NCBI GenBank assembly: GCA_963746465.1
Contig: CAVVAY010000005.1
Coordinates: forward strand, 682,001 to 746,000
Length of the DNA: 64,000 nt
Source of the DNA: CAVVAY01 sp963746465
GTDB lineage: Bacteria; Actinomycetota; Actinomycetes; JACCUZ01
Direction: 5' to 3'
Shown: positions 15,578-23,197 of the stretch, one piece after another
Position numbering within the stretch: the first letter of the stretch is position 1
How the letters are laid out: each line of letters begins with the position of its first letter
Made by a program: the position numbers and the translations under genes
Notes under the pieces: generated by a model
What the model was told of the DNA's origin: nothing
The model's input: the letters and a program-made list of their open reading frames with translations, nothing else
Database searches by the model: none

Positions 15578-17124
15578 CGCCACCGGCGTCCCTGCGCCAT
15601 CACGACTCGCGCCGCGGTTCGGCCGGACGCGCCGAACACCCCGCCGCCGGGATGGGTCGAGGCGCCGGTGAGGAAGAGGCCGCGCACCGGCGTACGGTAG
15701 CCCGCCAGCTCGGGCAGCGGCCGGTAGGCGAACATCGAGTCCAGCCCCATCTCGACGTGCATCACGTTGCCGCGGCGCAGTCCGAGCTCGCGCTCGAGGT
15801 CGAGCGGTGTCTGCACGTGCACCCTCTCGATGCTGCTCGCAAAACCGGGTGCGGCAGCCTCCACCTGGGCCACGATCTTGTCGGCCTCGCGCCCGGCGAT
15901 GTCGTCCCACCGCTCGCCGGTCGAGAGCTGGTAGGGGTGCCACTGCGCCCACGCGCTGATGTTGTGCTTGCCGGCCGGCGCGATCGTCGGGTCCAGCGCG
16001 CTGAACGTCATCACGAGCACGGCCGGCGCCGTCGGCGTGCGGCCGGCGGTGAACTCGCCGTGCGCCGCGCGCAGGTGGGTGCGGCTCGGTGCGAGCAGCT
16101 GCATCGCCGAGTACGACGAGTCGGATGCCGCGGGATAGCGCGGCAGGTCGTTCGTGCCCAGCCGCACCACCATCCCCAGCCCGTTGCCGACCCGCACCGC
16201 GGTGGTCGCCCGGTCCAGCAGCGCCCGGTCGCCGAGCAGCTCGAGGGTGGTCAGCACGTGGCAGCCGGCCACGACCGCGCGGGCCGGAAGCTGGTCGCCG
16301 GAGCCGGTCGTGACGCCGGTGACCCGGTCGCCGGAGCGGGTGATAGCTGTGGCGGCATCGCCGAGCCGGACGGTGCCGCCCAGGCGGCGCAGCCGCTCGG
16401 CCAGCGCGACGGTCAGCGACCCCGAGCCACCGACGGCGCGACCCGGGGGCATCCGGTGCATCAGGGTGTTCCAGCCGACCAGGTCAGCAGTCGCGACCTC
16501 GTGACCGGGCGGGCCGGACTGCGCACCGAGCCAGGCCAGCGCGGTCTTGAGCCGCTCGTCGGTGAAGTGCTCGTCGAGCAGCTGGTCGGCCGGCTGCAGG
16601 AACTGCCGTGACATCTCGAGACCGCCGACGTCGGCAGCCTTGCCGGCGCCCCACAGGTGACGACCCAGCCGACCGGCGGTGGGCACGTCCTGGAAGGCGG
16701 CGAAGACCGCCTCGTTACGGGCGCCCCAGTCGGTGACGAAAGCGCGGTAGGCCTCGGCGTCCCGCTCGCCGCACGTCGTCGCGATGGAGTCGCAGGTCGC
16801 GTCGAGATCGACGTGGAACGTGAGTGCCTGCTGCTCGCCGGCCGGGCCGAACGGCGCGAAGCCCCACGGGTCCATGTCGAGGTAGCGCAGGCCGCACTCG
16901 TCGAGCCGCAGGTCCTCCACGATGCCGGTGTGCCTGATCATGATGTGCGCGCTCGACCCGCGGTCGACGGCGTAGCCGGGCCAGCGCTCGACGGTCGACA
17001 CCGCACCTCCGAGGACGGTGTCGCGTTCGACCACCTCGACGTCGAGACCTTCGCGGGCGAGGTAGCAGGCCGCGACCAGGGCGTTGTGGCCGCTGCCGAC
17101 CACGACGACGTCCCGGGCTGCCAC
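15574..17124 (-). CDS. CrtO-like FAD oxidoreductase (carotenoid ketolase/desaturase superfamily)
   Basis: This 516-residue protein starts VVVVGSGHNALVAACYLAREGLDVEVVE (GSGHNA at 10-15). It shares long stretches with cyanobacterial CrtO as I recall it: RDAEAYRAFVTDWGA, GGSGSLTVALAERLRRLGG, MGLDSMFAYRPLPELAGYRTPVRGLFLTGASTHPGG. CrtO adds a 4-keto group to beta rings. Wider actinobacterial relatives of this type have no proven function, so the ketolase call is tentative. The GTG start follows a TAGGCT hexamer by 7 nt, and the upstream gene ends 10 nt away. It is translationally coupled to cruF. Confidence 0.7.
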   Translation of the reverse strand: MAARDVVVVGSGHNALVAACYLAREGLDVEVVERDTVLGGAVSTVERWPGYAVDRGSSAHIMIRHTGIVEDLRLDECGLRYLDMDPWGFAPFGPAGEQQALTFHVDLDATCDSIATTCGERDAEAYRAFVTDWGARNEAVFAAFQDVPTAGRLGRHLWGAGKAADVGGLEMSRQFLQPADQLLDEHFTDERLKTALAWLGAQSGPPGHEVATADLVGWNTLMHRMPPGRAVGGSGSLTVALAERLRRLGGTVRLGDAATAITRSGDRVTGVTTGSGDQLPARAVVAGCHVLTTLELLGDRALLDRATTAVRVGNGLGMVVRLGTNDLPRYPAASDSSYSAMQLLAPSRTHLRAAHGEFTAGRTPTAPAVLVMTFSALDPTIAPAGKHNISAWAQWHPYQLSTGERWDDIAGREADKIVAQVEAAAPGFASSIERVHVQTPLDLERELGLRRGNVMHVEMGLDSMFAYRPLPELAGYRTPVRGLFLTGASTHPGGGVFGASGRTAARVVMAQGRRWR

Positions 17125-17133
17125 CCGGCGGAG

Positions 17134-17139
17134 CCTACG
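17134..17139 (-). promoter_or_regulatory. Leaderless-type -10 hexamer of the CrtO-like gene
   Basis: On the minus strand TAGGCT ends 7 nt before GTG 17124. Its TAG is the stop codon of the upstream gene. No -35 box is evident. Confidence 0.45.
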
Positions 17140-18325
17140 GGGCGGGTACCGCCGTCGCGATCACGTCGCCGTGGCGGATCGCCTCCGCGCGGACCAGGTT
17201 GTCCGGCCGGTGTCCGCTGGAGTCCACGAAGGCCGTGACGCCTGCCCTGGTGAAGGCCGCCACCTCCCTCATGTCCTCGTCGCTGCCGGACCGGAAGTAC
17301 AGGCGCACCTCCGTCGTCCTCGGCGGCGCCAGCCCGGCGACGCTGCTGTAGCGGCGGTCCTCGGCGAGGAGCAGGTGGAGCCGGCCGTCGACCGGAGCGC
17401 AGGCGTCGTCGAAGGGGTTCCACGGGACGTGCGGCGCGCCGTCCCACCAGCCGCCGACCGTGAGCCGGCAGGCCGTGCGGCCGTCGGTGCGCACCTGCAC
17501 CGGCTGGCTGGGCGGTCCGCCGCTCGTGGCGACCACCCGTTCCAGGGTGCGCGGCACGTCCTCGCCCAGGTAGGAGGCAGCGGGGATGGTGTCGACGATC
17601 GTCCGCCCCTGTCGCAGCACCTGCACGCGGGTCACCGCATCGGGGGCGGTCACCGCCAGCACGGCGAGCCGGTCCTGGACGAACTGCTCGTCGGTCACCA
17701 GCCTGCCGTTCAGCGTGCTGCTGGTGGCGACGACGGTGTCACCCGACCCGGTCGGCAGCAGGACCAGCAGCCGCGTCCCGCCGCCGTCACGGATCGGCTG
17801 GGCCACCAGGGACGACCACGAGCCGTAGCGACCTGCAGTGCCGGCCACGGCTTCCGCCCCCGCAGCGGCGGAGTCGAGTGTCACCGTGGTGACCGCGAGG
17901 TCCTGACCGGGGATCTGCTCCGCGAGCAGCACCCCCACCCGGCCGGACTCGCCGAGCCGGACCGACACCACCGGGCTGGACGAGTTGCTCAGTCCGGCGG
18001 CCTCCACAGCCCTGCTGTACATGTCGTCGGTGAGCGGCACCTGCAGCCACGCGGGGTCGGGCTGGGTCGTGCTGTCCGGCGTCGAGGTCGGGGTTGGGTC
18101 GCTGACCGGTGCGCGGTCGGGCTCCGCGCCGCCCCCGTTGAGCACCGACGCTCCGATGACCACCGCCGCGACCACTGCTGCCGCGAGCGTGCCGGTCCGC
18201 AGCCTTCGGGCCCGGCGGTCGGCCGCCTTCCGTCGGACGGTGGAGCCGCCGGCGCGCCAGGCGCCGGCATCGCGAGCCCGGTCGCGCAGCTCGTCGTGCA
18301 GCCGCTGCTCGAGGTCGGTGCTCAT
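17135..18325 (-). CDS. Membrane-anchored partner of the ECF sigma factor (possible anti-sigma protein)
   Basis: This 396-residue protein has a cytoplasmic N-terminus (TDLEQRLHDELRDRARDAG, then Arg-rich), a single membrane helix at about residues 46-62 (TLAAAVVAAVVIGASVL), a Pro/Thr/Asp linker, and a roughly 300-residue outer domain I do not recognise. Topology and direct 4-nt overlap (ATGA) with the sigma gene fit a membrane regulator of SigE-family ECF factors. I see no clear zinc-binding HXXXCXXC. It lies immediately upstream of crtO-cruF-cruG in the same direction, so it may link sigma activity and pigment genes. Confidence 0.65.
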   Translation of the reverse strand: MSTDLEQRLHDELRDRARDAGAWRAGGSTVRRKAADRRARRLRTGTLAAAVVAAVVIGASVLNGGGAEPDRAPVSDPTPTSTPDSTTQPDPAWLQVPLTDDMYSRAVEAAGLSNSSSPVVSVRLGESGRVGVLLAEQIPGQDLAVTTVTLDSAAAGAEAVAGTAGRYGSWSSLVAQPIRDGGGTRLLVLLPTGSGDTVVATSSTLNGRLVTDEQFVQDRLAVLAVTAPDAVTRVQVLRQGRTIVDTIPAASYLGEDVPRTLERVVATSGGPPSQPVQVRTDGRTACRLTVGGWWDGAPHVPWNPFDDACAPVDGRLHLLLAEDRRYSSVAGLAPPRTTEVRLYFRSGSDEDMREVAAFTRAGVTAFVDSSGHRPDNLVRAEAIRHGDVIATAVPAP

Positions 18326-18855
18326 CGTTCCTCCTCGGCGAGGGTGGCGCGCAAGGTGCGCAGCGCCTTCGCCCGCTGGCTCTTGACCGTGCCGACAGCG
18401 CAGCCGAGCACGTCGGCGGTGTCGGCGTCGGTGAGGTCCTCGTAGTAGCCCAGCACCATCACGGCGCGCTGCCGGGGCGGCAGGGACAGCACGGCCTGCC
18501 AGAGCTCGTCGTCGCGCTCGGTCGGCTCCGTTGCGCCGGGCTCAGGCGGGTTCGCCACCAGCCGTTCGCCGGCCGTGCGGGTGCGCAGCGCGCGCCACCG
18601 GCTGACCGACGTGGTCACCAGCACCCGGCGGGCGTAGGCCACCGGCTGGTCGGCGGCCCGGACCCGTGACCATCGCGACCAGACGCGCAGCAGGGCGTCC
18701 TGCAGCAGGTCCTCGGCGGCGCGCTGGTCGCCGGTCAGCAGGTACGCCGTGCGCAGCAGGCGGCTGCCGGACCCCGCGACGAAGGCGTCGAACTCGGCCG
18801 AGTGGTCCGCGCGGTCGTGGGCCACCACGTCGGGCAGGTCACGACCGGCCACCAT
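18322..18855 (-). CDS. SigE-family ECF RNA polymerase sigma factor
   Basis: This sigma factor of 177 residues has region 2 FDAFVAGSGSRLLRTAYLLTGDQRAAEDLLQDALLRVWSRW and region 4 LPPRQRAVMVLGYYEDLTDADTADVLGCAVGTVKSQRAKALRTL, both classic for actinobacterial SigE-family ECF factors. ATG 18855 is preferred; GTG 18879 is also possible. Its stop overlaps the membrane partner by 4 nt. The gene belongs to a same-strand run with a CrtA-like monooxygenase upstream and crtO-cruF-glycosyltransferase downstream. A role in light- or stress-controlled pigment expression is an inference, by analogy with litS-crt clusters of Streptomyces. Confidence 0.9.
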   Translation of the reverse strand: MVAGRDLPDVVAHDRADHSAEFDAFVAGSGSRLLRTAYLLTGDQRAAEDLLQDALLRVWSRWSRVRAADQPVAYARRVLVTTSVSRWRALRTRTAGERLVANPPEPGATEPTERDDELWQAVLSLPPRQRAVMVLGYYEDLTDADTADVLGCAVGTVKSQRAKALRTLRATLAEEER

Positions 18856-18923
18856 CTCGTCCACCCCCGGAGCCTTCACACCCTTGGTGACGCGTCCGGA
18901 GCGGTCCCCGGGTGCCCGGCGAC

Positions 18924-19520
18924 TCACCCCGGTTCGGCACGGCGGGCCCGGCGGCGCGCCCGCGCCCGGCGGATCCTCGAGGCCAGCAGCACGACCAGGG
19001 TGGTGCCGAGCAGCAGCAACGCAGCCGCGATGCCGGCAGCCACCCACGGCGCAGCGAGCAGCAGGGCGATCACTCCGGCGACCGAGAAGTCCTCGACGAG
19101 GCTGACCACGACGTTCGAGGCCGGTTCCGGCGACGCGTTGACCGCCAGCCGGAGCCCGGCCTTCACGCCGTGCGAGGCCAGCGCCGTTGCGCCCCCGGTG
19201 GCCGCGAGCACCGCGCCCTGCAGGCTGGTGGCGTCGCCGGTGGCGAGCAGCCCGATGGCCGCGCCAACCGTCGGGCGGACGACCGTGTGCACGGCGTCCC
19301 AGGCCGAGTCGAGGTACGGCACCTTGTCCGCGACGAACTCGAGCACGAACATTCCCGCTGCTGCCACGAGCACGTCGGTCCGCTCGAGCCCGGCAGGCAC
19401 GCCGTCCAGCCCGGCGAACCGGCCGAGCAGCCCCAGCAGCAGGACCGTCGCGTAGGCGTTGACGCCGCTGGCCCAGCCCGAGGTGAAGACCAGCGGCAGC
19501 AACCCTTCCATCCCGGTCAC
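18924..19520 (-). CDS. DUF4126 family membrane protein
   Basis: This 198-residue protein has about five hydrophobic helices and the DUF4126 pattern: GWASGVNAYATVLLLGLLGRF at the start, VLEFVADKVPYLDSAWDAVHTVVRPTVGAAIG in the middle and LASHGVKAGLRLAVNASPEPASN, ending in an Arg-rich tail. Function is unknown. GTG 19520 overlaps the upstream CrtA-like stop by 4 nt, so these two genes are coupled. The sigma gene starts about 70 nt downstream. Confidence 0.85.
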   Translation of the reverse strand: MTGMEGLLPLVFTSGWASGVNAYATVLLLGLLGRFAGLDGVPAGLERTDVLVAAAGMFVLEFVADKVPYLDSAWDAVHTVVRPTVGAAIGLLATGDATSLQGAVLAATGGATALASHGVKAGLRLAVNASPEPASNVVVSLVEDFSVAGVIALLLAAPWVAAGIAAALLLLGTTLVVLLASRIRRARARRRARRAEPG

Positions 19521-20215
19521 GGCGTCCGCCCGCCGAACGTGCCGTCCACACCCAGCACCGCGAACCGGGCGAACAGCTCCTCGGCGTACCAGCCGAGCTC
19601 AGCGGTCCGCCGGACAGCCTCGACGTGCGGTGCCCGCCGGTGGGCGAACGCGGTGACCGCACCGGGGGAGTCCCAGAGGCTGAAGGTGCCCTGCAGCCCG
19701 ATCGGGGCCTCGCCGATGCCGACGGCCAGGCGCAGCCCGTCGACGCGGTGCAGGTCGGCGGACACCGGTGCGACCGAGCGCCAGAAGGTCACCGCGCGCC
19801 GCGGCACGATCCGGGCCCGGGTGACGGCGGCCACCGGACCGGCGTACGACGGCGACGGGACCGGCTCGCCGAACGGCTGCCGCCGTGACCAAGCCCCGCG
19901 GCTGGCCAGCGGTCGCAGGTCGACCCGCAGCCGCTCGGCCGCGATCCGGCCCCAGGACCGGGCCACCGGACCGGTCTCGAACGCGTGGGCGTCGCGCGCC
20001 GACTCCCAGCAGCCGAGCAGGCCCCAGTGGTTGCGATCGGCGTCCCGGACCGTGAACGTGCGGCCGGAACCGGTGCCCAGCAGCTTGCCGAAGCGCAGTC
20101 CCGGGATGGCGCGCAGCGGCCGGCGGTCACGTGCCATTCGCACTAGTGCCATCGGCACACTTCGGTCCGGAACACCCCACAGGTGCAACGTCACCAGATC
20201 GGGCACCGGGTCCAC
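19517..20215 (-). CDS. CrtA-like (spheroidene monooxygenase family) protein
   Basis: This 232-residue protein matches the heme-type CrtA family pattern: VPMALVRMARDRRPLRAIPGLRFGKLLGTGSGRTFT, then WGLLGCWESARDAHAF, WGRIAAERLRVDLRPLASRGAWSRRQPF, and TRARIVPRRAVTFWRSV. CrtA oxygenates C-2 of acyclic carotenoid ends, making 2-keto or 2-hydroxy products. Substrate here is inferred. In this cluster such chemistry would supply the 2'-oxygen that a CruG-like glycosyltransferase could modify. GTG 20215 lies 6 nt after TAGGGT, suggesting a leaderless mRNA. Confidence 0.72.
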   Translation of the reverse strand: MDPVPDLVTLHLWGVPDRSVPMALVRMARDRRPLRAIPGLRFGKLLGTGSGRTFTVRDADRNHWGLLGCWESARDAHAFETGPVARSWGRIAAERLRVDLRPLASRGAWSRRQPFGEPVPSPSYAGPVAAVTRARIVPRRAVTFWRSVAPVSADLHRVDGLRLAVGIGEAPIGLQGTFSLWDSPGAVTAFAHRRAPHVEAVRRTAELGWYAEELFARFAVLGVDGTFGGRTP

Positions 20216-20221
20216 GTGGAC

Positions 20222-20227
20222 ACCCTA
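20222..20227 (-). promoter_or_regulatory. Leaderless-type -10 hexamer of the CrtA-like gene
   Basis: On the minus strand TAGGGT precedes GTG 20215 by 6 nt. No convincing -35 box is present. The region also serves the divergent flippase-like gene. Confidence 0.45.
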
Positions 20228-20328
20228 CGGAGGTCAAGGAGGGTGACGAGAGCGCCGACGTGGGTAGAAGACGCCTCGACCCTCCCATCGAGTTCCTCCT
20301 CGACGGACGCCTACGGAAGTAACCCGCT

Positions 20329-21222
20329 GTGACCGCTTTGACCGCTTCGCCTGATCTGGCACCAGTCGCCCACCCCGGGCGCGCCCGCGCCGCGCGCTGG
20401 ACGATGACCGTCGGGCTCCTCGTCGCTCTCGGTGTGTCGGTCTGGAGCATGGACCGGGTGCCGCACGCGTCGTGGGAGCCGGCCCTGATCGGGTTGCTTC
20501 CCTGGATCGTCGGCAAGTACCTGCTCTGCCCGCTGCGCTGGCACGCGCTGTCCTGCAGCGGACGCAACCGCCGCTGGCACCTGCGGGTCTACGCCGAGAG
20601 CGAGCTGCTCGGCCTGGCGTCCCCGGCGCATGTCGGCGCCGACCTCTGGCGCATGCACCGCTTGCAGCGGCTCGGCATGAACCGTCCGTCGGCCGTCGCC
20701 GAGGTGGCGCTCGACCGGCTGGTCGGCGCACTGGGGCTCACCGCGTTCGTCCTGTTCTCCGGGGCGACCCTCCCGCGTCGGGTGCTGGTCGCCGGCCTGG
20801 CGCTCGCACTGGGCGTGCTGGTCATCGCCCTCGTCGTACGCCGGGTGCGTCCAGGCCTGCTGGCGGGTCGGCCGATGCCTCCGCTGCCCGTCGTGCTGCG
20901 CGGCGTGGTCATCTCGATGGCCTACCAGCTGACGATCATGGGCTTGCTGATCGGCACCGTCGCGGCGATGGGGGAGCAGGTCCACCCGATGGCGCTGCTC
21001 GGAGTCTTCGGCGCCAGCCAGGTGGCCGGCATCCTGCCGGGCGTCAACGGCGCCAGCCCGCGGGAAGGCGCACTGGTGGTCGGGCTGGCCTCGGTCGGCG
21101 TGACCTGGCAGGCGGCGCTGGGTGCTGTCGCGCTCACCTCGCTGCTGGCCTGGGTACCGGCCCTGCTGCTCGGCGGCGCGGCGTTCGCGGCCCGCCGGAT
21201 GCGGCCCGCCGCTTCCGTCTAG
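20329..21222 (+). CDS. Lysylphosphatidylglycerol-synthase-type flippase-like membrane protein
   Basis: This 297-residue membrane protein has about seven helices and motifs of the LPG_synthase_TM/UPF0104 family: LLPWIVGKYLLCPLRWHALSCSG, LASPAHVGADLWRMHRL, AEVALDRLVGALGL, and GVFGASQVAGILPGVNGASPREGALV. There is no catalytic lysyl-transferase domain, so it is probably a lipid flippase-like protein of unknown cargo. GTG 20329 is the start; no strong ribosome site is seen. The GDPD gene follows after 11 nt, suggesting shared lipid handling. Confidence 0.82.
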   Translation: MTALTASPDLAPVAHPGRARAARWTMTVGLLVALGVSVWSMDRVPHASWEPALIGLLPWIVGKYLLCPLRWHALSCSGRNRRWHLRVYAESELLGLASPAHVGADLWRMHRLQRLGMNRPSAVAEVALDRLVGALGLTAFVLFSGATLPRRVLVAGLALALGVLVIALVVRRVRPGLLAGRPMPPLPVVLRGVVISMAYQLTIMGLLIGTVAAMGEQVHPMALLGVFGASQVAGILPGVNGASPREGALVVGLASVGVTWQAALGAVALTSLLAWVPALLLGGAAFAARRMRPAASV

Positions 21223-21225
21223 GGT
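21222..21225 (+). promoter_or_regulatory. Leaderless-type -10 hexamer of the GDPD gene (core)
   Basis: TAGGGT begins with the stop codon of the flippase-like gene (about 21220-21225) and ends 8 nt before GTG 21234. It could give the GDPD gene its own leaderless transcript. Readthrough from the upstream gene is equally possible. Confidence 0.35.
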
Positions 21226-21233
21226 CTGCAGGC

Positions 21234-21899
21234 GTGCCCGCGCCCGCCGAGCCGCGGCGACTGCTCACCGTCGCCCACCGCTCCGGCAACACCGTTGCCG
21301 GGCTACGGGAGGCGTTGGACGCCGGCGTCGACCTCGTCGAGGCGGACGTGCACGCCTACCGCGGTCGGCTCGAGGTGCGGCACCTGCGGTCGATGGGCGG
21401 TCTGCCGTTCCTCTGGGACCGCGACGGCGTCGTGCGCCGACGGCCGCACCACCGGCTGGTGCTGCCGGAGCTGGTCGACGCACTCGCCGACGACCACCGG
21501 CTGATGATCGACCTCAAGGGTGTGCACCCGCGGCTGGCACCGATGGTGGCCCGGCTCCTGCGCGAGTCGTCACCGGACCGGGCACTCACCGTCTGCACCA
21601 AGAGCTGGTGGATGCTGGACGCCTTCGACGTACCGGTCCGCCGGGTGCTGTCGGCAGCCACCAGGCGCGGGATGGCCCGGCTGCGGGCCCGCGTGACCGC
21701 CGGGCCGGTGCACGGTGTGTCGGTCCGGCTGTCGCTGCTGAGCCCCGACGTGGTCGCCGAGCTGCACCGTGGCACCGACCTGGTGATGGCCTGGCCGGTG
21801 GACACGCCCGCGGCACTGCACACCGCGCGTCAGGTCGGCGCCGATGCCGTCATCAGCAAGGACCTCGACCTGTTGCGCGGTGTGCTCGCCGATCGGTGA
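21234..21899 (+). CDS. Glycerophosphodiester phosphodiesterase family protein
   Basis: This 221-residue TIM-barrel protein starts with the GDPD motif AHRSGNTVAGLREALDAGVDLVEADVHAYRGRLEVRH. H15, R16, E36, D38 and H40 are present. The usual glycine after HR is serine and the usual ENT glutamate is lost (SGNT), so it is a divergent member. LMIDLKGV and DAVISKDLDLL match the middle and end of the barrel. These enzymes hydrolyse glycerophosphodiesters or lysolipids. The length is shorter than average. Activity is likely but the specificity is unclear. Confidence 0.82.
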   Translation: MPAPAEPRRLLTVAHRSGNTVAGLREALDAGVDLVEADVHAYRGRLEVRHLRSMGGLPFLWDRDGVVRRRPHHRLVLPELVDALADDHRLMIDLKGVHPRLAPMVARLLRESSPDRALTVCTKSWWMLDAFDVPVRRVLSAATRRGMARLRARVTAGPVHGVSVRLSLLSPDVVAELHRGTDLVMAWPVDTPAALHTARQVGADAVISKDLDLLRGVLADR

Positions 21900-22091
21900 C
21901 CGGCGCGGGGACGCCCGGCGGCCCGGATGGTTCGGTTCCGCTGGCTGCTGGACACAACCGGTGCCGGTGCGGCCGCTGAGGCGCCGCGAGCGGCTCAGGC
22001 GCACCATGTTCACCGTTCGTGTCTGACGGTCAGAGCGGTGGCGGTCACTAGAGTCGCGGGGCATCGAGGTGCGAACGGAGGACCGGGCGGC

Positions 22092-22238
22092 ATGTGGTGG
22101 TACGTGGCGTACGCCGTGCTCGCGTTCGTCCTGGTCGTCATGGTGCTGACCGTGGCGGCGCTGGTGGCGATACCCGTCGTGCTGACGGTCCGCCGCCGCC
22201 GTGGCCCGGACGTCGATCGTTCCGCAGCCCCGCAGTAG
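22092..22238 (+). CDS. Small single-helix membrane protein (48 aa)
   Basis: From ATG 22092 the frame encodes a 48-residue protein with one membrane helix (YVAYAVLAFVLVVMVLTVAALVAIPVVLTV) and an Arg-rich cytoplasmic tail (RRRRGPDVDRS). GGAGG lies 11 nt upstream. A TAGAGT hexamer at 22049-22054 could be a -10. No family is recognised. It converges with the YbaK gene at 8 nt spacing. The 190-bp gap before it holds nothing else clear. Confidence 0.6.
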   Translation: MWWYVAYAVLAFVLVVMVLTVAALVAIPVVLTVRRRRGPDVDRSAAPQ

Positions 22239-22246
22239 ATGCGTCG

Positions 22247-22723
22247 TCAGTCGGCGCCGACGTCGGCGGGCTGGCCGCCGGTGAGGCGGAGCAGCTCGGC
22301 GTACGTCGTGGGGAAGACCGAGTGCGGATGGCCGGCGGCGGCCCATACCTCGTCGTAGCGCTCCAGCGCGGTGTCGACCAGGGTGCGCAGCGGCTCCGGG
22401 TGCCCGACCGGGGCGACGCCGCCGATCGCGAAGCCGGTGTGCGCCCGGACGAACTCCGGGGTCGCGCGGTCGACCGAGCTCGCACCGACCAGCGCGGCGA
22501 CCTTGGCGGTGTCGACCCGGTGGCCGCCGGAGGCGAGCACCAGCAGCGGGGAGCCGTCGGCGGCGAAGACCAGCGAGTTGGCGATCTGGGCGACCTCGAC
22601 GCCGAGCTGCTCGGCGGCCTCGGCGGCGGTGCGGGCCGAGCTGTCGAGCACGGTGACCGTGCCGCCGGCGCCGAGCTCGGCCAGCCGGGCGGTGACCCGG
22701 ACGACGCTGGGATGGCTGTTCAC
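22247..22723 (-). CDS. YbaK/EbsC-family aminoacyl-tRNA deacylase-like protein
   Basis: This 158-residue protein has the YbaK/ProX fold pattern: HPSVVRVTARLAELG at the start, TAAEAAEQLGVEVAQIANSLVFAADG, then LASGGHRVDTAKVAALVG, and GFAIGGVAPVGHPEPLRTLVDTAL. Members hydrolyse mischarged tRNAs such as Cys-tRNA-Pro or Ala-tRNA-Pro; the exact tRNA is not known here. GTG 22723 lies 7 nt after TAATCT, so the mRNA is probably leaderless. It diverges from the SOS operon. Confidence 0.88.
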   Translation of the reverse strand: MNSHPSVVRVTARLAELGAGGTVTVLDSSARTAAEAAEQLGVEVAQIANSLVFAADGSPLLVLASGGHRVDTAKVAALVGASSVDRATPEFVRAHTGFAIGGVAPVGHPEPLRTLVDTALERYDEVWAAAGHPHSVFPTTYAELLRLTGGQPADVGAD

Positions 22724-22730
22724 GCGGCCG

Positions 22731-22736
22731 AGATTA
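22731..22736 (-). promoter_or_regulatory. Leaderless-type -10 hexamer of the YbaK-like gene
   Basis: On the minus strand TAATCT ends 7 nt before GTG 22723. It is the closest match to TATAAT among the start-adjacent hexamers of this window. Confidence 0.55.
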
Positions 22737-22754
22737 TCCGGGTCGGGGAAGGGC

Positions 22755-22785
22755 TTGACGCGGTGTCCGAGGGTGGGGCTACTGT
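22755..22785 (+). promoter_or_regulatory. Promoter of the DUF6504-HEPN-dnaE2-dinB operon
   Basis: TTGACG (22755-22760), a 19-nt spacer and TACTGT (22780-22785) form a sigma-70 type promoter. The predicted start near 22792 lies at the edge of the LexA box. The spacer is longer than the ideal 17, consistent with weak basal activity. Confidence 0.65.
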
Positions 22786-22794
22786 GGGACCTGT

Positions 22795-22810
22795 TCGAAC
22801 ACATGTTCGA
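22795..22810. promoter_or_regulatory. LexA binding site (SOS box)
   Basis: TCGAAC-ACAT-GTTCGA is a perfect match to the Gram-positive/actinobacterial SOS box TCGAAC-N4-GTTCGA. It overlaps the predicted transcription start of the dnaE2 operon, where LexA would block RNA polymerase until DNA damage activates RecA. Confidence 0.9.
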
Positions 22811-22888
22811 TACGGGTGGGACTGCCCGGCACCGTGGACTCGACCCCTGCGGTGCCGGGTGGCCCGGTCCACGGAGCAGGAGGCGCTG

Positions 22889-23185
22889 ATGAGCCGGCGG
22901 TACGACGACCCGGTCGAGGTGCGACGTCGCGACGACGACCCGGCCGAGTTCCTCTGGCGGGGCCGGTTCTACGCGGTGCGCGAGGTGCTCGCGCGCTGGG
23001 TCGAGACCGGTGCCTGGTGGCAGCGGCCCGACGGGTCGCCGACCGGCGCGGCCGCCACCCTCGACGGCGAGCGGGAGGTCTGGCGGGTGGAGGCCAGCCG
23101 CGGCCGGGCGGCCGGGTCCGGCATCTACGACCTGTGCTTCGACTGGACGGCGGGCGGCTGGACCCTGCTGCGCGCCCAGGACTGA
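22889..23185 (+). CDS. DUF6504 family protein
   Basis: This 98-residue soluble protein contains PAEFLWRGRFYAVREVLARWVETGAWW and WRVEASRGRAAGSGIYDLCFDWTAGGWTLLR, the pattern of DUF6504. Family members often occur beside dinB/dnaE2 in actinobacteria, but their function is unknown. AGGAGG lies 5-6 nt before ATG 22889. It is the first gene downstream of the SOS box and so should be DNA-damage induced. A role in loading or control of error-prone polymerases is a guess from context. Confidence 0.87.
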   Translation: MSRRYDDPVEVRRRDDDPAEFLWRGRFYAVREVLARWVETGAWWQRPDGSPTGAAATLDGEREVWRVEASRGRAAGSGIYDLCFDWTAGGWTLLRAQD

Positions 23186-23197
23186 GAGGTGACTGTC

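Noticed and set aside
20243..20332. 29-codon frame ahead of the flippase-like gene with overlapping GTGA
   Set aside because: The GGAGG directly abuts its GTG, too close to serve as a ribosome site, and the peptide is Ser/Thr low-complexity.
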